A stretch of 64,000 bases of DNA from Amycolatopsis oliviviridis (GTDB taxonomy: Bacteria; Actinomycetota; Actinomycetes; Mycobacteriales; Pseudonocardiaceae): assembly GCF_014654365.1 (NCBI RefSeq), contig NZ_BNAY01000008.1, positions 310,001 to 374,000 on the forward strand, read 5' to 3'. Each line of letters begins with the position of its first letter. The first letter of the stretch is position 1. The position numbers and the translations under genes are program-made. Positions 8,769-17,140 of the stretch are shown here, in pieces. The notes under the pieces were generated by a model, which was not told where the DNA came from, did not search any database, and worked only from the letters and a program-made list of their open reading frames with translations.

Positions 8769-9442
8769 ACCAGGCCGAGTTCACGTGCCCGGACGCCCGC
8801 CTGGAAGCGGGACTCGGCGCCCAGCGCGGACATCAGCTCGGCCACCCGGCGCCGGTAGGTCCGCACGCCGAGGCCGAGGGTCCGGGCGGCGGCCTCGTCC
8901 TTGACCCCGCTGCCGAGCAGGTCCAGCACCGCGGGCGCGAGCCGCCGGATCTCGGTGACCTGCGCGTCGTAGACGTCGAGCTCGGTCGCGGCTCGCCAGG
9001 CCGTCTCGAACAGCGACATCACGCCCTGAACGGTCTCGGGCTGGGTGATGACGCTGTAGCCGCGCTGTCCGGCGGTGAGGTCACCGGCCAGGATCACGAG
9101 CTTGCCGTCCATGACGATCGTTTCGTTGACGTCCTCGGTGGAGATGCGGATCCGCGCTCCGAACCGGTCTCGGACCCGCCTCAGTTCCTGGGCCGATCCC
9201 TGGTCGAGCAGCAGCCCGGCCCGGTAGATCTTGCGGATCCGGACCTCGCCCGCGCGGCGCTCGGCGGCCTCGGTGAGCTCGTCGGACCTGCGGTCGGCCA
9301 CCCAGGTCGCGAGGTCGTTGGCGGCACAGGCGAGGTCGGTCACGGTCGAGAACAGGTGCCCGACCCGGCGGAACAGCTCCTCTTCGCCGCGCACGACGAC
9401 GACCGAATCGCCCGCCCGCGTGAGGCCGTCGCTCGTCCGCAT
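8765..9442 (-). CDS. LuxR-type HTH transcriptional regulator
   Basis: 225 aa. The C-terminal about 60 residues (VLDLLGSGVKDEAAARTLGLGVRTYRRRVAELMSALG, given in part: DEAAARTLGLGVRTYRRRV) form a LuxR/GerE-like helix-turn-helix. The N-terminal part resembles the TrmB/PLD-like sensor region of actinobacterial 'helix-turn-helix transcriptional regulators' and has no receiver-domain Asp pattern. It is divergent from the aldo/keto reductase gene with 95 bp between starts, so it may control that gene and itself. Confidence 0.7.
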   Translation of the reverse strand: MRTSDGLTRAGDSVVVVRGEEELFRRVGHLFSTVTDLACAANDLATWVADRRSDELTEAAERRAGEVRIRKIYRAGLLLDQGSAQELRRVRDRFGARIRISTEDVNETIVMDGKLVILAGDLTAGQRGYSVITQPETVQGVMSLFETAWRAATELDVYDAQVTEIRRLAPAVLDLLGSGVKDEAAARTLGLGVRTYRRRVAELMSALGAESRFQAGVRARELGLV

Positions 9443-9481
9443 GACCTCGATACTGCCCCACTCTCGCCGCTCGCGACCAGG

Positions 9482-9497
9482 TGGCAGCTTGTTGCCA
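9482..9497. promoter_or_regulatory. Small dyad in the regulator/reductase divergent region
   Basis: TGGCA-N6-TGCCA, about 40 bp upstream of the aldo/keto reductase start and of the divergent LuxR-type gene. It is a weak candidate operator based on symmetry and position only. Confidence 0.25.
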
Positions 9498-9537
9498 TTT
9501 TCTGACTTCCGGCGGGCCCGTCGCGACGCTGATGGGT

Positions 9538-10428
9538 ATGACGAATCTTCACGACAGCACCTGGCGGCTCGGCGACCTCACCGTCAACCGGGTCGGCCTC
9601 GGCGCGATGCGGCTGACCGGGATGCCCTGGGACGAGAAACCCAAGAGCCGCGAGGACGCCATCGCCGTCCTGCGCCGCGCGATCGAGCTCGGCGTGAACC
9701 ACATCGACACCGCTTCGTTCTATTTCACCCCCACACGCTCGGCGAACGAGCTGATCAGCACCGCGCTCCAGCCCTACCCCGAAGACCTCGTGATCACCAC
9801 GAAGGTGGGGGCCGGCCGGTCCCGCGACGGCGAGTTCTTCTACGCGCGCCCTGACCAGCTTCGCGGACAGGTCGAGGAGAACATCCGGCAGCTCGGGCTC
9901 GACCACCTCGACGTCGTCAACCTGCGCTGGGGCGCCGCGATGGGCAAGGAGCCCGGTTCGGTGGCCGACCATTTCGGCGCGCTGGCGGAGCTGCGCGAGG
10001 CGGGCCTGATCCGCCACCTCGGCATCTCCAACATCCTGCCGGAACAGCTGCTCGAAGCGCGGATGATCGCGCCGGTGGTCTGCGTGCAGAACCGCTACGG
10101 CCTGACCGACCGCGAGGACGACGCCCTGGTCGACCTGTGCGCGGACCACGGCATCGCGTTCGTGCCCTTCTTCGCCGTGACGACCTCGGTGCCCGGCGCC
10201 ACCACGCCCGGCACCGTCCCGGGCCAGGCCGAGATCGCGAAGGTCGCCGCGGCGCACGACGCGACCCCGGCGCAGATCCGGCTCGCCTGGACGCTGCACC
10301 GGGGCGCGCACGTGCTCGCCATCCCCGGCACCGGCGACCCCGGGCATCTGGAAGAGAACGTCGCGGCGGGCGCCATCCGGCTCGGCGACGACGAGCTGGC
10401 CCTGCTCGACGCCATCGCGCGCGGATAG
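9538..10428 (+). CDS. Aldo/keto reductase
   Basis: 296 aa starting MTNLHDSTWRLGDLTVNRVG. It has the NADP-dependent aldo/keto reductase TIM-barrel pattern: LGLGAMRLTG near the N-terminus, the catalytic region NHIDTASFYF (Asp57, Tyr62) and Lys in ITTKVGAG. The strand normally carrying the active-site His reads LDVVNLRWG, as in a subgroup of bacterial AKRs. The C-terminal NADPH-binding segment AIPGTGDPGHLEENVAA is intact. It probably reduces small carbonyl compounds; the substrate is unknown. Nothing links it to the antibiotic pathway. An ATG 6 bp upstream is an alternative start. Confidence 0.85.
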   Translation: MTNLHDSTWRLGDLTVNRVGLGAMRLTGMPWDEKPKSREDAIAVLRRAIELGVNHIDTASFYFTPTRSANELISTALQPYPEDLVITTKVGAGRSRDGEFFYARPDQLRGQVEENIRQLGLDHLDVVNLRWGAAMGKEPGSVADHFGALAELREAGLIRHLGISNILPEQLLEARMIAPVVCVQNRYGLTDREDDALVDLCADHGIAFVPFFAVTTSVPGATTPGTVPGQAEIAKVAAAHDATPAQIRLAWTLHRGAHVLAIPGTGDPGHLEENVAAGAIRLGDDELALLDAIARG

Positions 10429-10467
10429 CGGGCTCGTTCGGCCACTGATTCAGCTCACCGGTTCAAG

Positions 10468-11040
10468 TCACTTGCGGATCCGGTGGTCCACGGCGACCCA
10501 GTTCGTCTCCCAGGTCGTCCCGCCGTCGGCCGAGAACGCCTGCTCGAACCGCGCGTCGTCCGGACCGGGCCGGAAGATCAGGAAGCGCACCTTGATCGGA
10601 CGGCCGCCCAGGGTGTCGTCGCCGCGGAAGTCGCCGACGCCGTCGCGGAACCCGCCGTAGACGGCCGGGGTGAGCAGACCGTCGCGCATGTTGACGAAGG
10701 TCAGGCTCCACCGCTGCGCCTGCGGTTCGTACAGCCGCAGGTTGAGGGCGTCGATGCGGCCGTCCGGTCCCGAGACCTCGAACTCGAGGGCGTTCGCGCG
10801 GCGGTCCATGAGCGGGCGCACGGTGCTGGTGCCCGCGAACCGGAGCCATTCGTCCGCGGACTCCGAAAGCGGTTCGGCGAGGACGCGCACGGTGGAGCGC
10901 CAGGTGCCGATCTCCCAGTCGAAGGCGCGTTGGCCGTCGGCGGCGCCGGGAGATGGCGAAGCGTCGCCCGACGCCGCCGTCGCGATCAGCAGGACGGCCG
11001 AAAGGCACACCGTCAGGATTCGTTTGTATGGCACGGTCAT
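10468..11040 (-). CDS. Exported small protein of unknown function
   Basis: 190 aa from ATG (MTVPYKRILTVCLSAVLLIATAASGDASPSPG). There is a clear Sec signal peptide with cleavage likely near residue 26-28. The mature part (FDWEIGTWRSTVRVLAEPL) looks like a single beta-barrel/lipocalin-type domain of the DUF1579-like class, but I cannot assign a function. Its start lies 28 bp from that of the divergent HxlR regulator, so that regulator probably controls it. Confidence 0.65.
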   Translation of the reverse strand: MTVPYKRILTVCLSAVLLIATAASGDASPSPGAADGQRAFDWEIGTWRSTVRVLAEPLSESADEWLRFAGTSTVRPLMDRRANALEFEVSGPDGRIDALNLRLYEPQAQRWSLTFVNMRDGLLTPAVYGGFRDGVGDFRGDDTLGGRPIKVRFLIFRPGPDDARFEQAFSADGGTTWETNWVAVDHRIRK

Positions 11041-11068
11041 GGTCCGACTATCGGAGCGGAGCACGGCC

Positions 11069-11470
11069 ATGGACAAGAAGGCACCTTCGGGTAACCTTTC
11101 GCGCCCCAACCCACTGCCGGGCTGCCCGATGGCCGCCGCGTTCGCCGCCATCGGCGGGAAATGGAAACTGACGCTGCTGTACTGGCTCGCCCACGGCGAG
11201 TCCCATTTCGCCGGGCTTCGCCGCCGGGGCGCGCCGATCACGCCCAAGGTGCTGGCCGAGCAGCTGCGGGAACTCGAAGCCGACGGACTCGTCGAACGCG
11301 TGGTGACCGGGCCGATCCCGGCGCCCGTGATCTACCGGCTCACTCCCTACGGGACCACGGTCCTGCCCGTGGTCGAAGGGGTCAGGGTCTGGGGCGAGGC
11401 GCATCTCCGGCACGTCGGCGGCGAGGACTCGCCGAACCCGGCGATGGGGTGCGCCGACGCGATCGGCTAG
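11069..11470 (+). CDS. HxlR-family winged-helix regulator
   Basis: 133 aa from ATG with GGAGCGGAG upstream. It has the HxlR signature: an N-terminal Cys region (PLPGCPMAAAFAAIGGKWK), the winged helix (FAGLRRRGAPITPKVLAEQL) and the wing (YRLTPYGTTVLPVV). Such regulators often sense reactive electrophiles or redox state through the N-terminal Cys. It is divergent from the exported protein gene. Confidence 0.85.
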   Translation: MDKKAPSGNLSRPNPLPGCPMAAAFAAIGGKWKLTLLYWLAHGESHFAGLRRRGAPITPKVLAEQLRELEADGLVERVVTGPIPAPVIYRLTPYGTTVLPVVEGVRVWGEAHLRHVGGEDSPNPAMGCADAIG

Positions 11471-11509
11471 CGGCCCGCGCGGGTCAAGTGGGTCGAGTGG
11501 GTCGGCGGC

Positions 11510-11562
11510 GTTGTGAAAGCCACCTTCACAACATTCAAGGTTGCGAAGGTGGCTTTCACAAC
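11510..11562. repeat. Palindromic repeat, family A (second copy)
   Basis: 23-bp arms (11510-11532 and 11540-11562; 22 of 23 pair) around ATTCAAG. The arms match the copy at 5564-5616. Confidence 0.85.
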
Positions 11563-11768
11563 GTCCTGAACCCTCCACACTCGGTCTTGTGCGGGTGGCA
11601 GGGGAAGATGCCGGCCGTTGAACGTCCGGAATCTTCCCTCGTCATGTCGTATGCCACCGGTCGTGACCGGCACGACCCTTGATCAACGGAGGATCGGGGA
11701 CGTTGAGGGGTAAGGCAAAGGTGTCCGGTTGACGTGGCCGATGAGGGCGCGGAGTGTCGCTCAGGGTG

Positions 11769-11819
11769 AGGGGTGTGTGGAAACAGGGACGTTGAACGTC
11801 CCTGTTTCCACACACCCCT
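11769..11819. repeat. Near-perfect 51-bp palindrome, family D
   Basis: Two 25-bp arms (11769-11793 and 11795-11819) pair perfectly around a single central G. The outer arm reads GGGGTGTGTGGAAACAGGGA. It would extrude as a long hairpin on either strand. Confidence 0.85.
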
Positions 11820-11846
11820 TCGCGACCGGTCCGGTCACGCGGGACC

Positions 11847-11885
11847 GTGTGGATTTCGGTGCATCCAACGCGCCGAAATCCACAC
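11847..11885. repeat. Palindromic repeat, family C
   Basis: 16-bp arms (11847-11862 and 11870-11885; 15 of 16 pair) around ATCCAAC. The arm begins GTGTGGATTTCGG. Confidence 0.8.
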
Positions 11886-11918
11886 AGTGGGTGCCCCAGG
11901 TCCGGCATCGCGCAGCGC

Positions 11919-11938
11919 CACTCACGACCACCCCGACC
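11919..11938. repeat. One-arm fragment of palindrome family B
   Basis: CCACTCACGACCACCCCGAC matches the right arm of the 31-bp-stem element at 5638-5711. The left arm is missing here, so it looks like a decayed copy. Confidence 0.65.
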
Positions 11939-11961
11939 GACAGCTCACTCGCGCCCTCGCC

Positions 11962-13038
11962 TCATTTGGCTCCGGTCCGGCGGGCGGCGGCCGCCCTGGC
12001 GAGGGTTTCGAGGATGTCCTGGGTGGCGGCGATGTCGACGCAGGCGTCCGTGATCGACTGCCCGTAGGTGAGCGGCCGGTCGGGGTGGAGGTCCTGGCGG
12101 CCAGCCTGGAGGTTGGATTCGAGCATGACGCCGACGATGCCGCGCTGGCCGTTCCTGACCTGCTCGGCGATCTGCTCGGCGACGACGGCCTGCCGGAGGT
12201 GGTCCTTGCGGCTGTTGTCGTGGCTGGCGTCGATCACCACGCGGCGCGGAAGCCCGGCGTTCTGCAGGGTGGTCAGCGTCGCGCGGACGGACGCCGGGTT
12301 GTGGTTAGGCGCGCTGTTGCCCCCGCGCAGGACGACGTGGCAGTCGGGGTTGCCGACGGTGTGCAGGATCGCGGGCAGGCCGCTCGGGTCGACGCCGGGG
12401 ACGACGTGCCGCGCCTCGGCGGCCCGGATGGCGTCGACGGCGACGGTGACATCGCCGTCGCGCCGGTTCTTGAAGCCGACGGGCATGGACAGGCCGCTGG
12501 CCAGCATGCGGTGATTCTGGCTTTCCACGGTCCTGGCCCCGATCGCGCCCCACGAGACGGTGTCGGCGAGGTAGGCCGGGATGGTGGTGTCCAGCCATTC
12601 GCACGCGGCGGGCAGGCCGGCCTCGGCCAGTTCGAGGAGCAGGTCCCTGGCGATGCGCAGCCCGCGGTTGACGTCGCCGGTGCCGTCGAGGTGCGGGTCG
12701 TTGATGAGCCCTTTCCAGCCGCCGACCGTACGGGGCTTTTCGAAATAGACCCGCATGACGATCAGCAGATCGTTGACGAACCGGCCGGCGAGGGCGGTGA
12801 GGCGGTCGGCGTATTCGAGCGCGGCGGCGGGATCGTGGATGGAGCAGGGTCCGGCGATCACGAGCAGCCGGTCGTCCGTGCCGTCGAGGACGCGGACGAC
12901 GGTTTCGCGGCCCTGTCGCACCGTGTCGGCCGCGGTGGCGCTGAGCGGGAGTTCATGGTGCAGCAGGGCGGGGGTGACCAACGGGACCAGACGGTCGATG
13001 CGCTGGTTGTCGAGTTCGACGGCGGCGATCGTTGTCAT
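11962..13038 (-). CDS. dahp: 3-deoxy-D-arabino-heptulosonate 7-phosphate synthase (DAHP synthase)
   Basis: 358 aa from ATG (MTTIAAVELDNQRI). It catalyses the first shikimate-pathway step, phosphoenolpyruvate plus erythrose 4-phosphate. It is of the AroFGH (type Ialpha) class: IAGPCSIHDP, MRVYFEKPRT and GWKGLINDPHLDG near the N-terminus, QNHRMLASGLSMPVGFKN, the substrate loop LRGGNSAPNH, and IDASHDNSRKDH. In related glycopeptide clusters this cluster-borne copy raises the supply of prephenate/tyrosine for Hpg and beta-hydroxytyrosine. It is the last cluster gene on the left, 229 bp after dpgD, so it may have its own promoter. No strong Shine-Dalgarno precedes the start. Confidence 0.93.
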   Translation of the reverse strand: MTTIAAVELDNQRIDRLVPLVTPALLHHELPLSATAADTVRQGRETVVRVLDGTDDRLLVIAGPCSIHDPAAALEYADRLTALAGRFVNDLLIVMRVYFEKPRTVGGWKGLINDPHLDGTGDVNRGLRIARDLLLELAEAGLPAACEWLDTTIPAYLADTVSWGAIGARTVESQNHRMLASGLSMPVGFKNRRDGDVTVAVDAIRAAEARHVVPGVDPSGLPAILHTVGNPDCHVVLRGGNSAPNHNPASVRATLTTLQNAGLPRRVVIDASHDNSRKDHLRQAVVAEQIAEQVRNGQRGIVGVMLESNLQAGRQDLHPDRPLTYGQSITDACVDIAATQDILETLARAAAARRTGAK

Positions 13039-13069
13039 CACAGGTATCCAGGATTTCTGCCCGCCGAGA

Positions 13070-13098
13070 GCGGTGGGAAAGCCGGGATTTCCCACCGC
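13070..13098 (-). promoter_or_regulatory. Hairpin in the 5' leader of the DAHP synthase gene
   Basis: 10-bp perfect arms GCGGTGGGAA / TTCCCACCGC around an 8-bp loop, 32-60 bp upstream of the dahp start. It could be an operator, or a leader structure affecting translation or attenuation. The flanks show no T-rich tract typical of a terminator. Confidence 0.4.
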
Positions 13099-13267
13099 AC
13101 GGCAGGCGGTCTCGGGTGAACGACGAAGCTAGCTCGGGAAAAGCCCGGCCTCACTCGATGCGAGGAGATTTTTCGGTGTTTTCTCTTACCCCGAAATCTC
13201 CCACCATCCGTCACTCAAGACAACGGAAAAAGCACCGTCCAACCCGGCCGCCGCGCGATCGGCGATT

Positions 13268-14065
13268 CTATCGCCCGGTCCAAATCGGATCCCGTTTCTC
13301 GGCGAAGGCGCGGGCGCCTTCCTCGGCGTCCGCGCTCCGGCGACGGCGTTCTTCCCACGGATACGAGGCCTCGAAAGCCTTTTCCAAGGGGAGGTCCAGC
13401 GACCGCGACGCGGACTCCTTGATCGCGCGGACCGAAAGCGGGGCGGCGCGCACGAGATCGTCCGTCCATTCCGCGACACACCGATCCAGTTCGCTGAAAG
13501 GAACGACTTCGTTCACCAGTCCGTAGCGCAACGCCGTCGCCGCGTCCATGCGGCGTCCGGTCAGCAGATATCCCATCGCGACCTTCTGCGGAAGCTGCCG
13601 CGGCAGCCGGAACACTCCCCCGGCACCAGCGATCAGCCCGAGCCGCACCTCCGGCAACGCGAAGACGGCCTCCTCGGAGGCGATGGCGATGTCGCACGCC
13701 AGCACCAGTTCGAAACCGCCGCCCAGCGCGTACCCGTGCACGCGGGCGACCACCGGCTTCGACAACGTGAACCGGTCGGTCAGCCGCGGATGCCCCGGCT
13801 GGCCCGCACTGCCGAACGTCGAGGCCTCCACCCCCGCCTCGGTCAGCCGCGCGCGTTCCTTGAGGTCCTGGCCGACGGAGAACGCGCGGTCTCCCGCGCC
13901 GGTCAGGACCACGGCCCTGACGTCGTCGTCGGCCTCGACGTCGTCCCAGATCCCGGCGAGTTCCGTGTGCATCCGCCGGTCCATCGCGTTCAGCACCTCG
14001 GGCCGGTCCATCGTCACGTAGGCGACGTGGTCCTTCTTTTCGTACCGCACCCCGGTTTCGCTCAT
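13268..14065 (-). CDS. dpgD: DpgD, enoyl-CoA hydratase-like enzyme of dihydroxyphenylglycine synthesis
   Basis: 265 aa of the crotonase superfamily. Oxyanion-hole motifs are seen in GAGDRAFSVGQDLKERA and KPVVARVHGYALGGGFELVL. Together with DpgB it helps DpgA turn the tetraketide into 3,5-dihydroxyphenylacetyl-CoA by dehydration and aromatisation. The start ATG overlaps the dpgC stop (ATGA), showing translational coupling. It is the last gene of the dpgABCD unit. Confidence 0.92.
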   Translation of the reverse strand: MSETGVRYEKKDHVAYVTMDRPEVLNAMDRRMHTELAGIWDDVEADDDVRAVVLTGAGDRAFSVGQDLKERARLTEAGVEASTFGSAGQPGHPRLTDRFTLSKPVVARVHGYALGGGFELVLACDIAIASEEAVFALPEVRLGLIAGAGGVFRLPRQLPQKVAMGYLLTGRRMDAATALRYGLVNEVVPFSELDRCVAEWTDDLVRAAPLSVRAIKESASRSLDLPLEKAFEASYPWEERRRRSADAEEGARAFAEKRDPIWTGR

Positions 14066-15276
14066 CGCGCACCCACCGCGAAACCGTCCACCTTGCCGAT
14101 CACGTCCGCCCCGTAGATGCGCAAAGCCTGCTGCAGCGCGAATTCGGCGATGTACCGGCGGAACTCCTCCGGTGGCTCCTCGGCCAGGTTCAGCATGCGC
14201 CGGTTGGCCACCACGGCTTCCCCGTCGAGCCGGGCCAGCGCGCGGTCGATCGCCTCGTCCATCTCTTCGGGCGGAACGACCTCGTCGACGATCGACCGGG
14301 CGTCCGGCTCGTCCGCCCGGAGCCGGCGGCCGCCGAGGATCACCTGCCGGGCCACACGCGGCCCGGCGATCCGGGAAAGCCGGAAGTTCGACACCCCGGG
14401 GATGATCCCTTCCTTGGCCGCGGGCAGGCTGAGGTAGGCGTCGGACGCCGCCAGCACGTGGTCGAAGATCAGCAGCAGCTGGGTCCCGCCGCCGATGGCG
14501 AAGGAATCCACGGCCGCCATCCAGGGCTTGTCGGTCAGCCGTGAATGCCAGGAGTCCTCCGTGAGCAGGCCGCGGAAGATCTTCTGGAGGTAGCCGACTT
14601 CCCGCCGCAGCAGGAAATCGACGAGCGGGATGTCGCCCGAGCTGAGCTTCTTGAGGTTGATGCCCGCGCAGAACACCCGGCGGCCCAGATAGCGCGGATG
14701 ACTCATCACCCCGCCCCGCAGGAGTCCACTTCGGACGGACGGATCGAGCAGGGTCAGATCGACCGCGGTCTCCATGTCGTCGACCTGCTGCGCGTCCTCG
14801 GCGTTCAGGCAGTCGTCCCGGCACAGGGTCAGGTGCGCGACGCCGTCCCGGCGTTCCAGCCGGACGGCCTCCATCTCCACGACGCCGGTCTCGACGAACC
14901 CGGGCAGCAGCTCGATCGCCCTGGCGGTGGGGCGGAGCATGGCGTCGAGCAGATGCGGACCGGCCTTCGGCGCGCGCAGGATCCCGCGCAGGAAGATGCC
15001 CTGGTCGATCTCGCGCCCTTCCTTCTCCGCTTGTGGCAGGGAATTCTCGGCCGTCATCTGCTCTTCCGAGGGCACCAGGCCGGGGTACGCGAGTGCCGCG
15101 GCGCGGACGAGTTCGTCGATCCTCAGGTATCGCGTCCTGCCGTCGGTGAGTACGTCGTAGATCTCCTCGGCGTGCGCCTCGACGAAGGCCGTGCGCAGCG
15201 CACGGATCTCGTCGTCGGCGCGGTGGGCCTCCCCCGCCAGGGCCCGGAGATCGGGCCCTGGCGCGAGCGTCGTCAC
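14062..15276 (-). CDS. dpgC: DpgC, cofactor-independent 3,5-dihydroxyphenylacetyl-CoA dioxygenase
   Basis: 404 aa from a GTG whose bases overlap the dpgB stop (GTGA). An N-terminal helical region (residues about 1-170) precedes a crotonase-fold domain with CAGINLKKL and KPWMAAVDSFAIGGGTQ. In the family, DpgC uses O2 without metal or flavin to convert 3,5-dihydroxyphenylacetyl-CoA to 3,5-dihydroxyphenylglyoxylate with release of CoA. HpgT then aminates this to Dpg. The open frame extends further upstream, but that part overlaps dpgB and is not coding. Confidence 0.94.
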   Translation of the reverse strand: MTTLAPGPDLRALAGEAHRADDEIRALRTAFVEAHAEEIYDVLTDGRTRYLRIDELVRAAALAYPGLVPSEEQMTAENSLPQAEKEGREIDQGIFLRGILRAPKAGPHLLDAMLRPTARAIELLPGFVETGVVEMEAVRLERRDGVAHLTLCRDDCLNAEDAQQVDDMETAVDLTLLDPSVRSGLLRGGVMSHPRYLGRRVFCAGINLKKLSSGDIPLVDFLLRREVGYLQKIFRGLLTEDSWHSRLTDKPWMAAVDSFAIGGGTQLLLIFDHVLAASDAYLSLPAAKEGIIPGVSNFRLSRIAGPRVARQVILGGRRLRADEPDARSIVDEVVPPEEMDEAIDRALARLDGEAVVANRRMLNLAEEPPEEFRRYIAEFALQQALRIYGADVIGKVDGFAVGAR

Positions 15277-15935
15277 GACTTGGCTTCCCGCCGCAGCGCC
15301 CGGTCCGCCGCGGCCAAGTGAGCGCCGAGAGCCTCCTCGAAGGTGGTCGAGCCCGCTTCGAAGATCAGCTGGCGACGGATCGCCGTCTCCGCCCCGTCGG
15401 TGACCCCGGCCAGCCCGGCCAGTGTCTTCGCCGGCTCCGCGGACACCTCGTCGATGAGGTTGAGGGCGAGCGCGCGGTCGGTGTCGATCGGGGTTCCGAG
15501 CAGCACGGCCCGCCGGATGCCCGCCGCACCGGCCTGTTTGGTGAGGCGGTACACGCTCATCCCGGGCCAGGTGCCGCCGCCCGCGCCCGCCAGCCGCAAC
15601 CGGGTTCCCGGCTCGGCGATCCGGACGTCGGCGGCGAGGAGGAGATCCAGCGCCATTCCGGCGCACTCCCCCGACGCCACCGCGACGGTGAGCCTGCCGA
15701 GCCGTTCGAACCGGCGGACGACCCGCTCCCATTTGGACACCAGGCCGACCGTCAGCCCCTTCGCCCAGTCCGCGGGCGGGGCCCCCGTCACGTGGACGAT
15801 GACCGGCCCCGGTTCCCGGTGGTCCTCGGCACGATCGCAGAGGGTGCCGATCTCCTCGACCGCCGCGGCGGTCACCGTGCGGGCGCCGTCGAAACGCAGC
15901 ACTGGCTCACCGTTCACTTCTTCACGCGTCACCAT
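15273..15935 (-). CDS. dpgB: DpgB, crotonase-like helper of DpgA
   Basis: 220 aa of the crotonase superfamily, smaller and more diverged than DpgD (ASGECAGMALDLLLAADVRI in the oxyanion region). In the family it binds DpgA and speeds the cyclisation and dehydration that give the 3,5-dihydroxyphenylacetyl product. The start overlaps the dpgA stop by 7 bp. Confidence 0.92.
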   Translation of the reverse strand: MVTREEVNGEPVLRFDGARTVTAAAVEEIGTLCDRAEDHREPGPVIVHVTGAPPADWAKGLTVGLVSKWERVVRRFERLGRLTVAVASGECAGMALDLLLAADVRIAEPGTRLRLAGAGGGTWPGMSVYRLTKQAGAAGIRRAVLLGTPIDTDRALALNLIDEVSAEPAKTLAGLAGVTDGAETAIRRQLIFEAGSTTFEEALGAHLAAADRALRREAKS

Positions 15936-17047
15936 TGAATAAGCGCCATTTCGATTGTGGAGCCGGGCCCCATGGTCATGAGTACGCCGTATTCCCCGGG
16001 GCGGGCGACGTCTTCGTCGGCGAGCCGCTCGTAGGAGAAGAGGAAGGAGCCGCTGGAGAGGTTCCCGTAGTCACGCAGCACACCGGTGGTGTGGCGGACG
16101 TCGTGCCGGCTGAGGCCGAGGTTGACGACGACCGCGTCGATCACCTTCTTCCCGCCCGAGTGCACCAGCCAGTGGCCGATGTCGCTGCGGCGCAGGCCCG
16201 TCCCGCCCAGCAGCCGGTCGATGACGATCTCCGCGTGCGCGCCGACCACGTAGGGGATCTGCGGGTCGAGGAAGAAACTGAACCGGTCCTGGTCGCGGTC
16301 CCAGTCGTACCGCATGGCCTCGACCGCGTCGGTGATGATGTAGCTGGCGAACTTCAGGACCCGGGGACCGGGCACGCGCCCGTCACCGGAAACGAGGGCG
16401 AGGGCGGCGGATCCGTCCCCGAAAAGACTGTTGACCACCGCGGTCCGCATGGTTCCGTCCAGGGCGTAGGCGGCGGAACACGCCTCGCTGCACAGGACGA
16501 CGCCGAGTTCGCCGGGGTGCGCTGCGGACCAGCCCGAGACCACGTTGAGCGCGTTCAGGCCGGCGTTGCAGCCCATGCCCACGATGTCGGAGCGGCTGCA
16601 ATGCGGGTCGATGCCCATCTCGCGGATGATCAGCGCGCTCAGGCCGGGGGTCAGGAACCCGGTCGAGGTGACACAGCACAGGTGACGCAGCTCGGAAAGC
16701 GTCGCGCCCGCCGACTTCAGGCAGGCCTCCAGGGCCCGGCATCCCATGTCGACGGCGATCTTCTTGTGCTTGTCGAGGAGGTCGCCCTGCGGTTCGGACA
16801 CGCGTCCGCCACCGGGGCTCTCCGGGGGAAGGGTGAGGAAACGCCGGTCGATGGCGCTGTTCAGGAAGACCGACCGGATCTTCGGATCCTCGACGTCGAG
16901 GATTTCGAGCAGCTCGGTCTGCGAGTAGGACGACTCGGAGACCGCGGTTCCCACGCCGGCGAACCTGGTGATCTCGGTCAGTCCGTTGTGGACGGACAGG
17001 TCTTCGAAAGATTCGGCAAGGGCAGTCATCGATACATCCATCCCCAT
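15929..17047 (-). CDS. dpgA: DpgA, type III polyketide synthase (3,5-dihydroxyphenylacetyl-CoA synthase)
   Basis: 372 aa of the chalcone/stilbene synthase superfamily. The nucleophile is Cys160 in VGMGCNAGLNALN; later motifs HWLVHSGGKKVID and GNLSSGSFLFSYERL give the catalytic His and Asn. It condenses four malonyl-CoA units to the Dpg precursor. Alternative in-frame Met codons occur at residues 3 and 7. It is the first gene of the coupled dpgABCD unit, 93 bp downstream of the epimerase gene. Confidence 0.95.
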   Translation of the reverse strand: MGMDVSMTALAESFEDLSVHNGLTEITRFAGVGTAVSESSYSQTELLEILDVEDPKIRSVFLNSAIDRRFLTLPPESPGGGRVSEPQGDLLDKHKKIAVDMGCRALEACLKSAGATLSELRHLCCVTSTGFLTPGLSALIIREMGIDPHCSRSDIVGMGCNAGLNALNVVSGWSAAHPGELGVVLCSEACSAAYALDGTMRTAVVNSLFGDGSAALALVSGDGRVPGPRVLKFASYIITDAVEAMRYDWDRDQDRFSFFLDPQIPYVVGAHAEIVIDRLLGGTGLRRSDIGHWLVHSGGKKVIDAVVVNLGLSRHDVRHTTGVLRDYGNLSSGSFLFSYERLADEDVARPGEYGVLMTMGPGSTIEMALIQW

Positions 17048-17140
17048 GTTCTCAACTTGCTTCGGAGTAGCTGCTTGAACCGCGCAGCGGGCATCGATCT
17101 CACCTTTCTCGTGCAGTGGTGGACGCTTTCGCTTTCGGGA

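Larger units (their letters stand above)
11471..11961. other. Convergent intergenic region packed with palindromes; left border of the antibiotic cluster
   Basis: 491 bp between the 3' ends of the HxlR gene and the DAHP synthase gene. No gene is supported. It holds three complete long inverted repeats of different sequence and one arm of a fourth family (all listed separately). No promoter is expected between convergent genes, so the structures may serve as bidirectional terminators or be accumulated repeat elements. Confidence 0.7.

Noticed and set aside
11510..11938. CRISPR-like array from clustered repeats
   Set aside because: The elements are different palindromes without regular spacers or identical direct repeats, and no cas genes are near.
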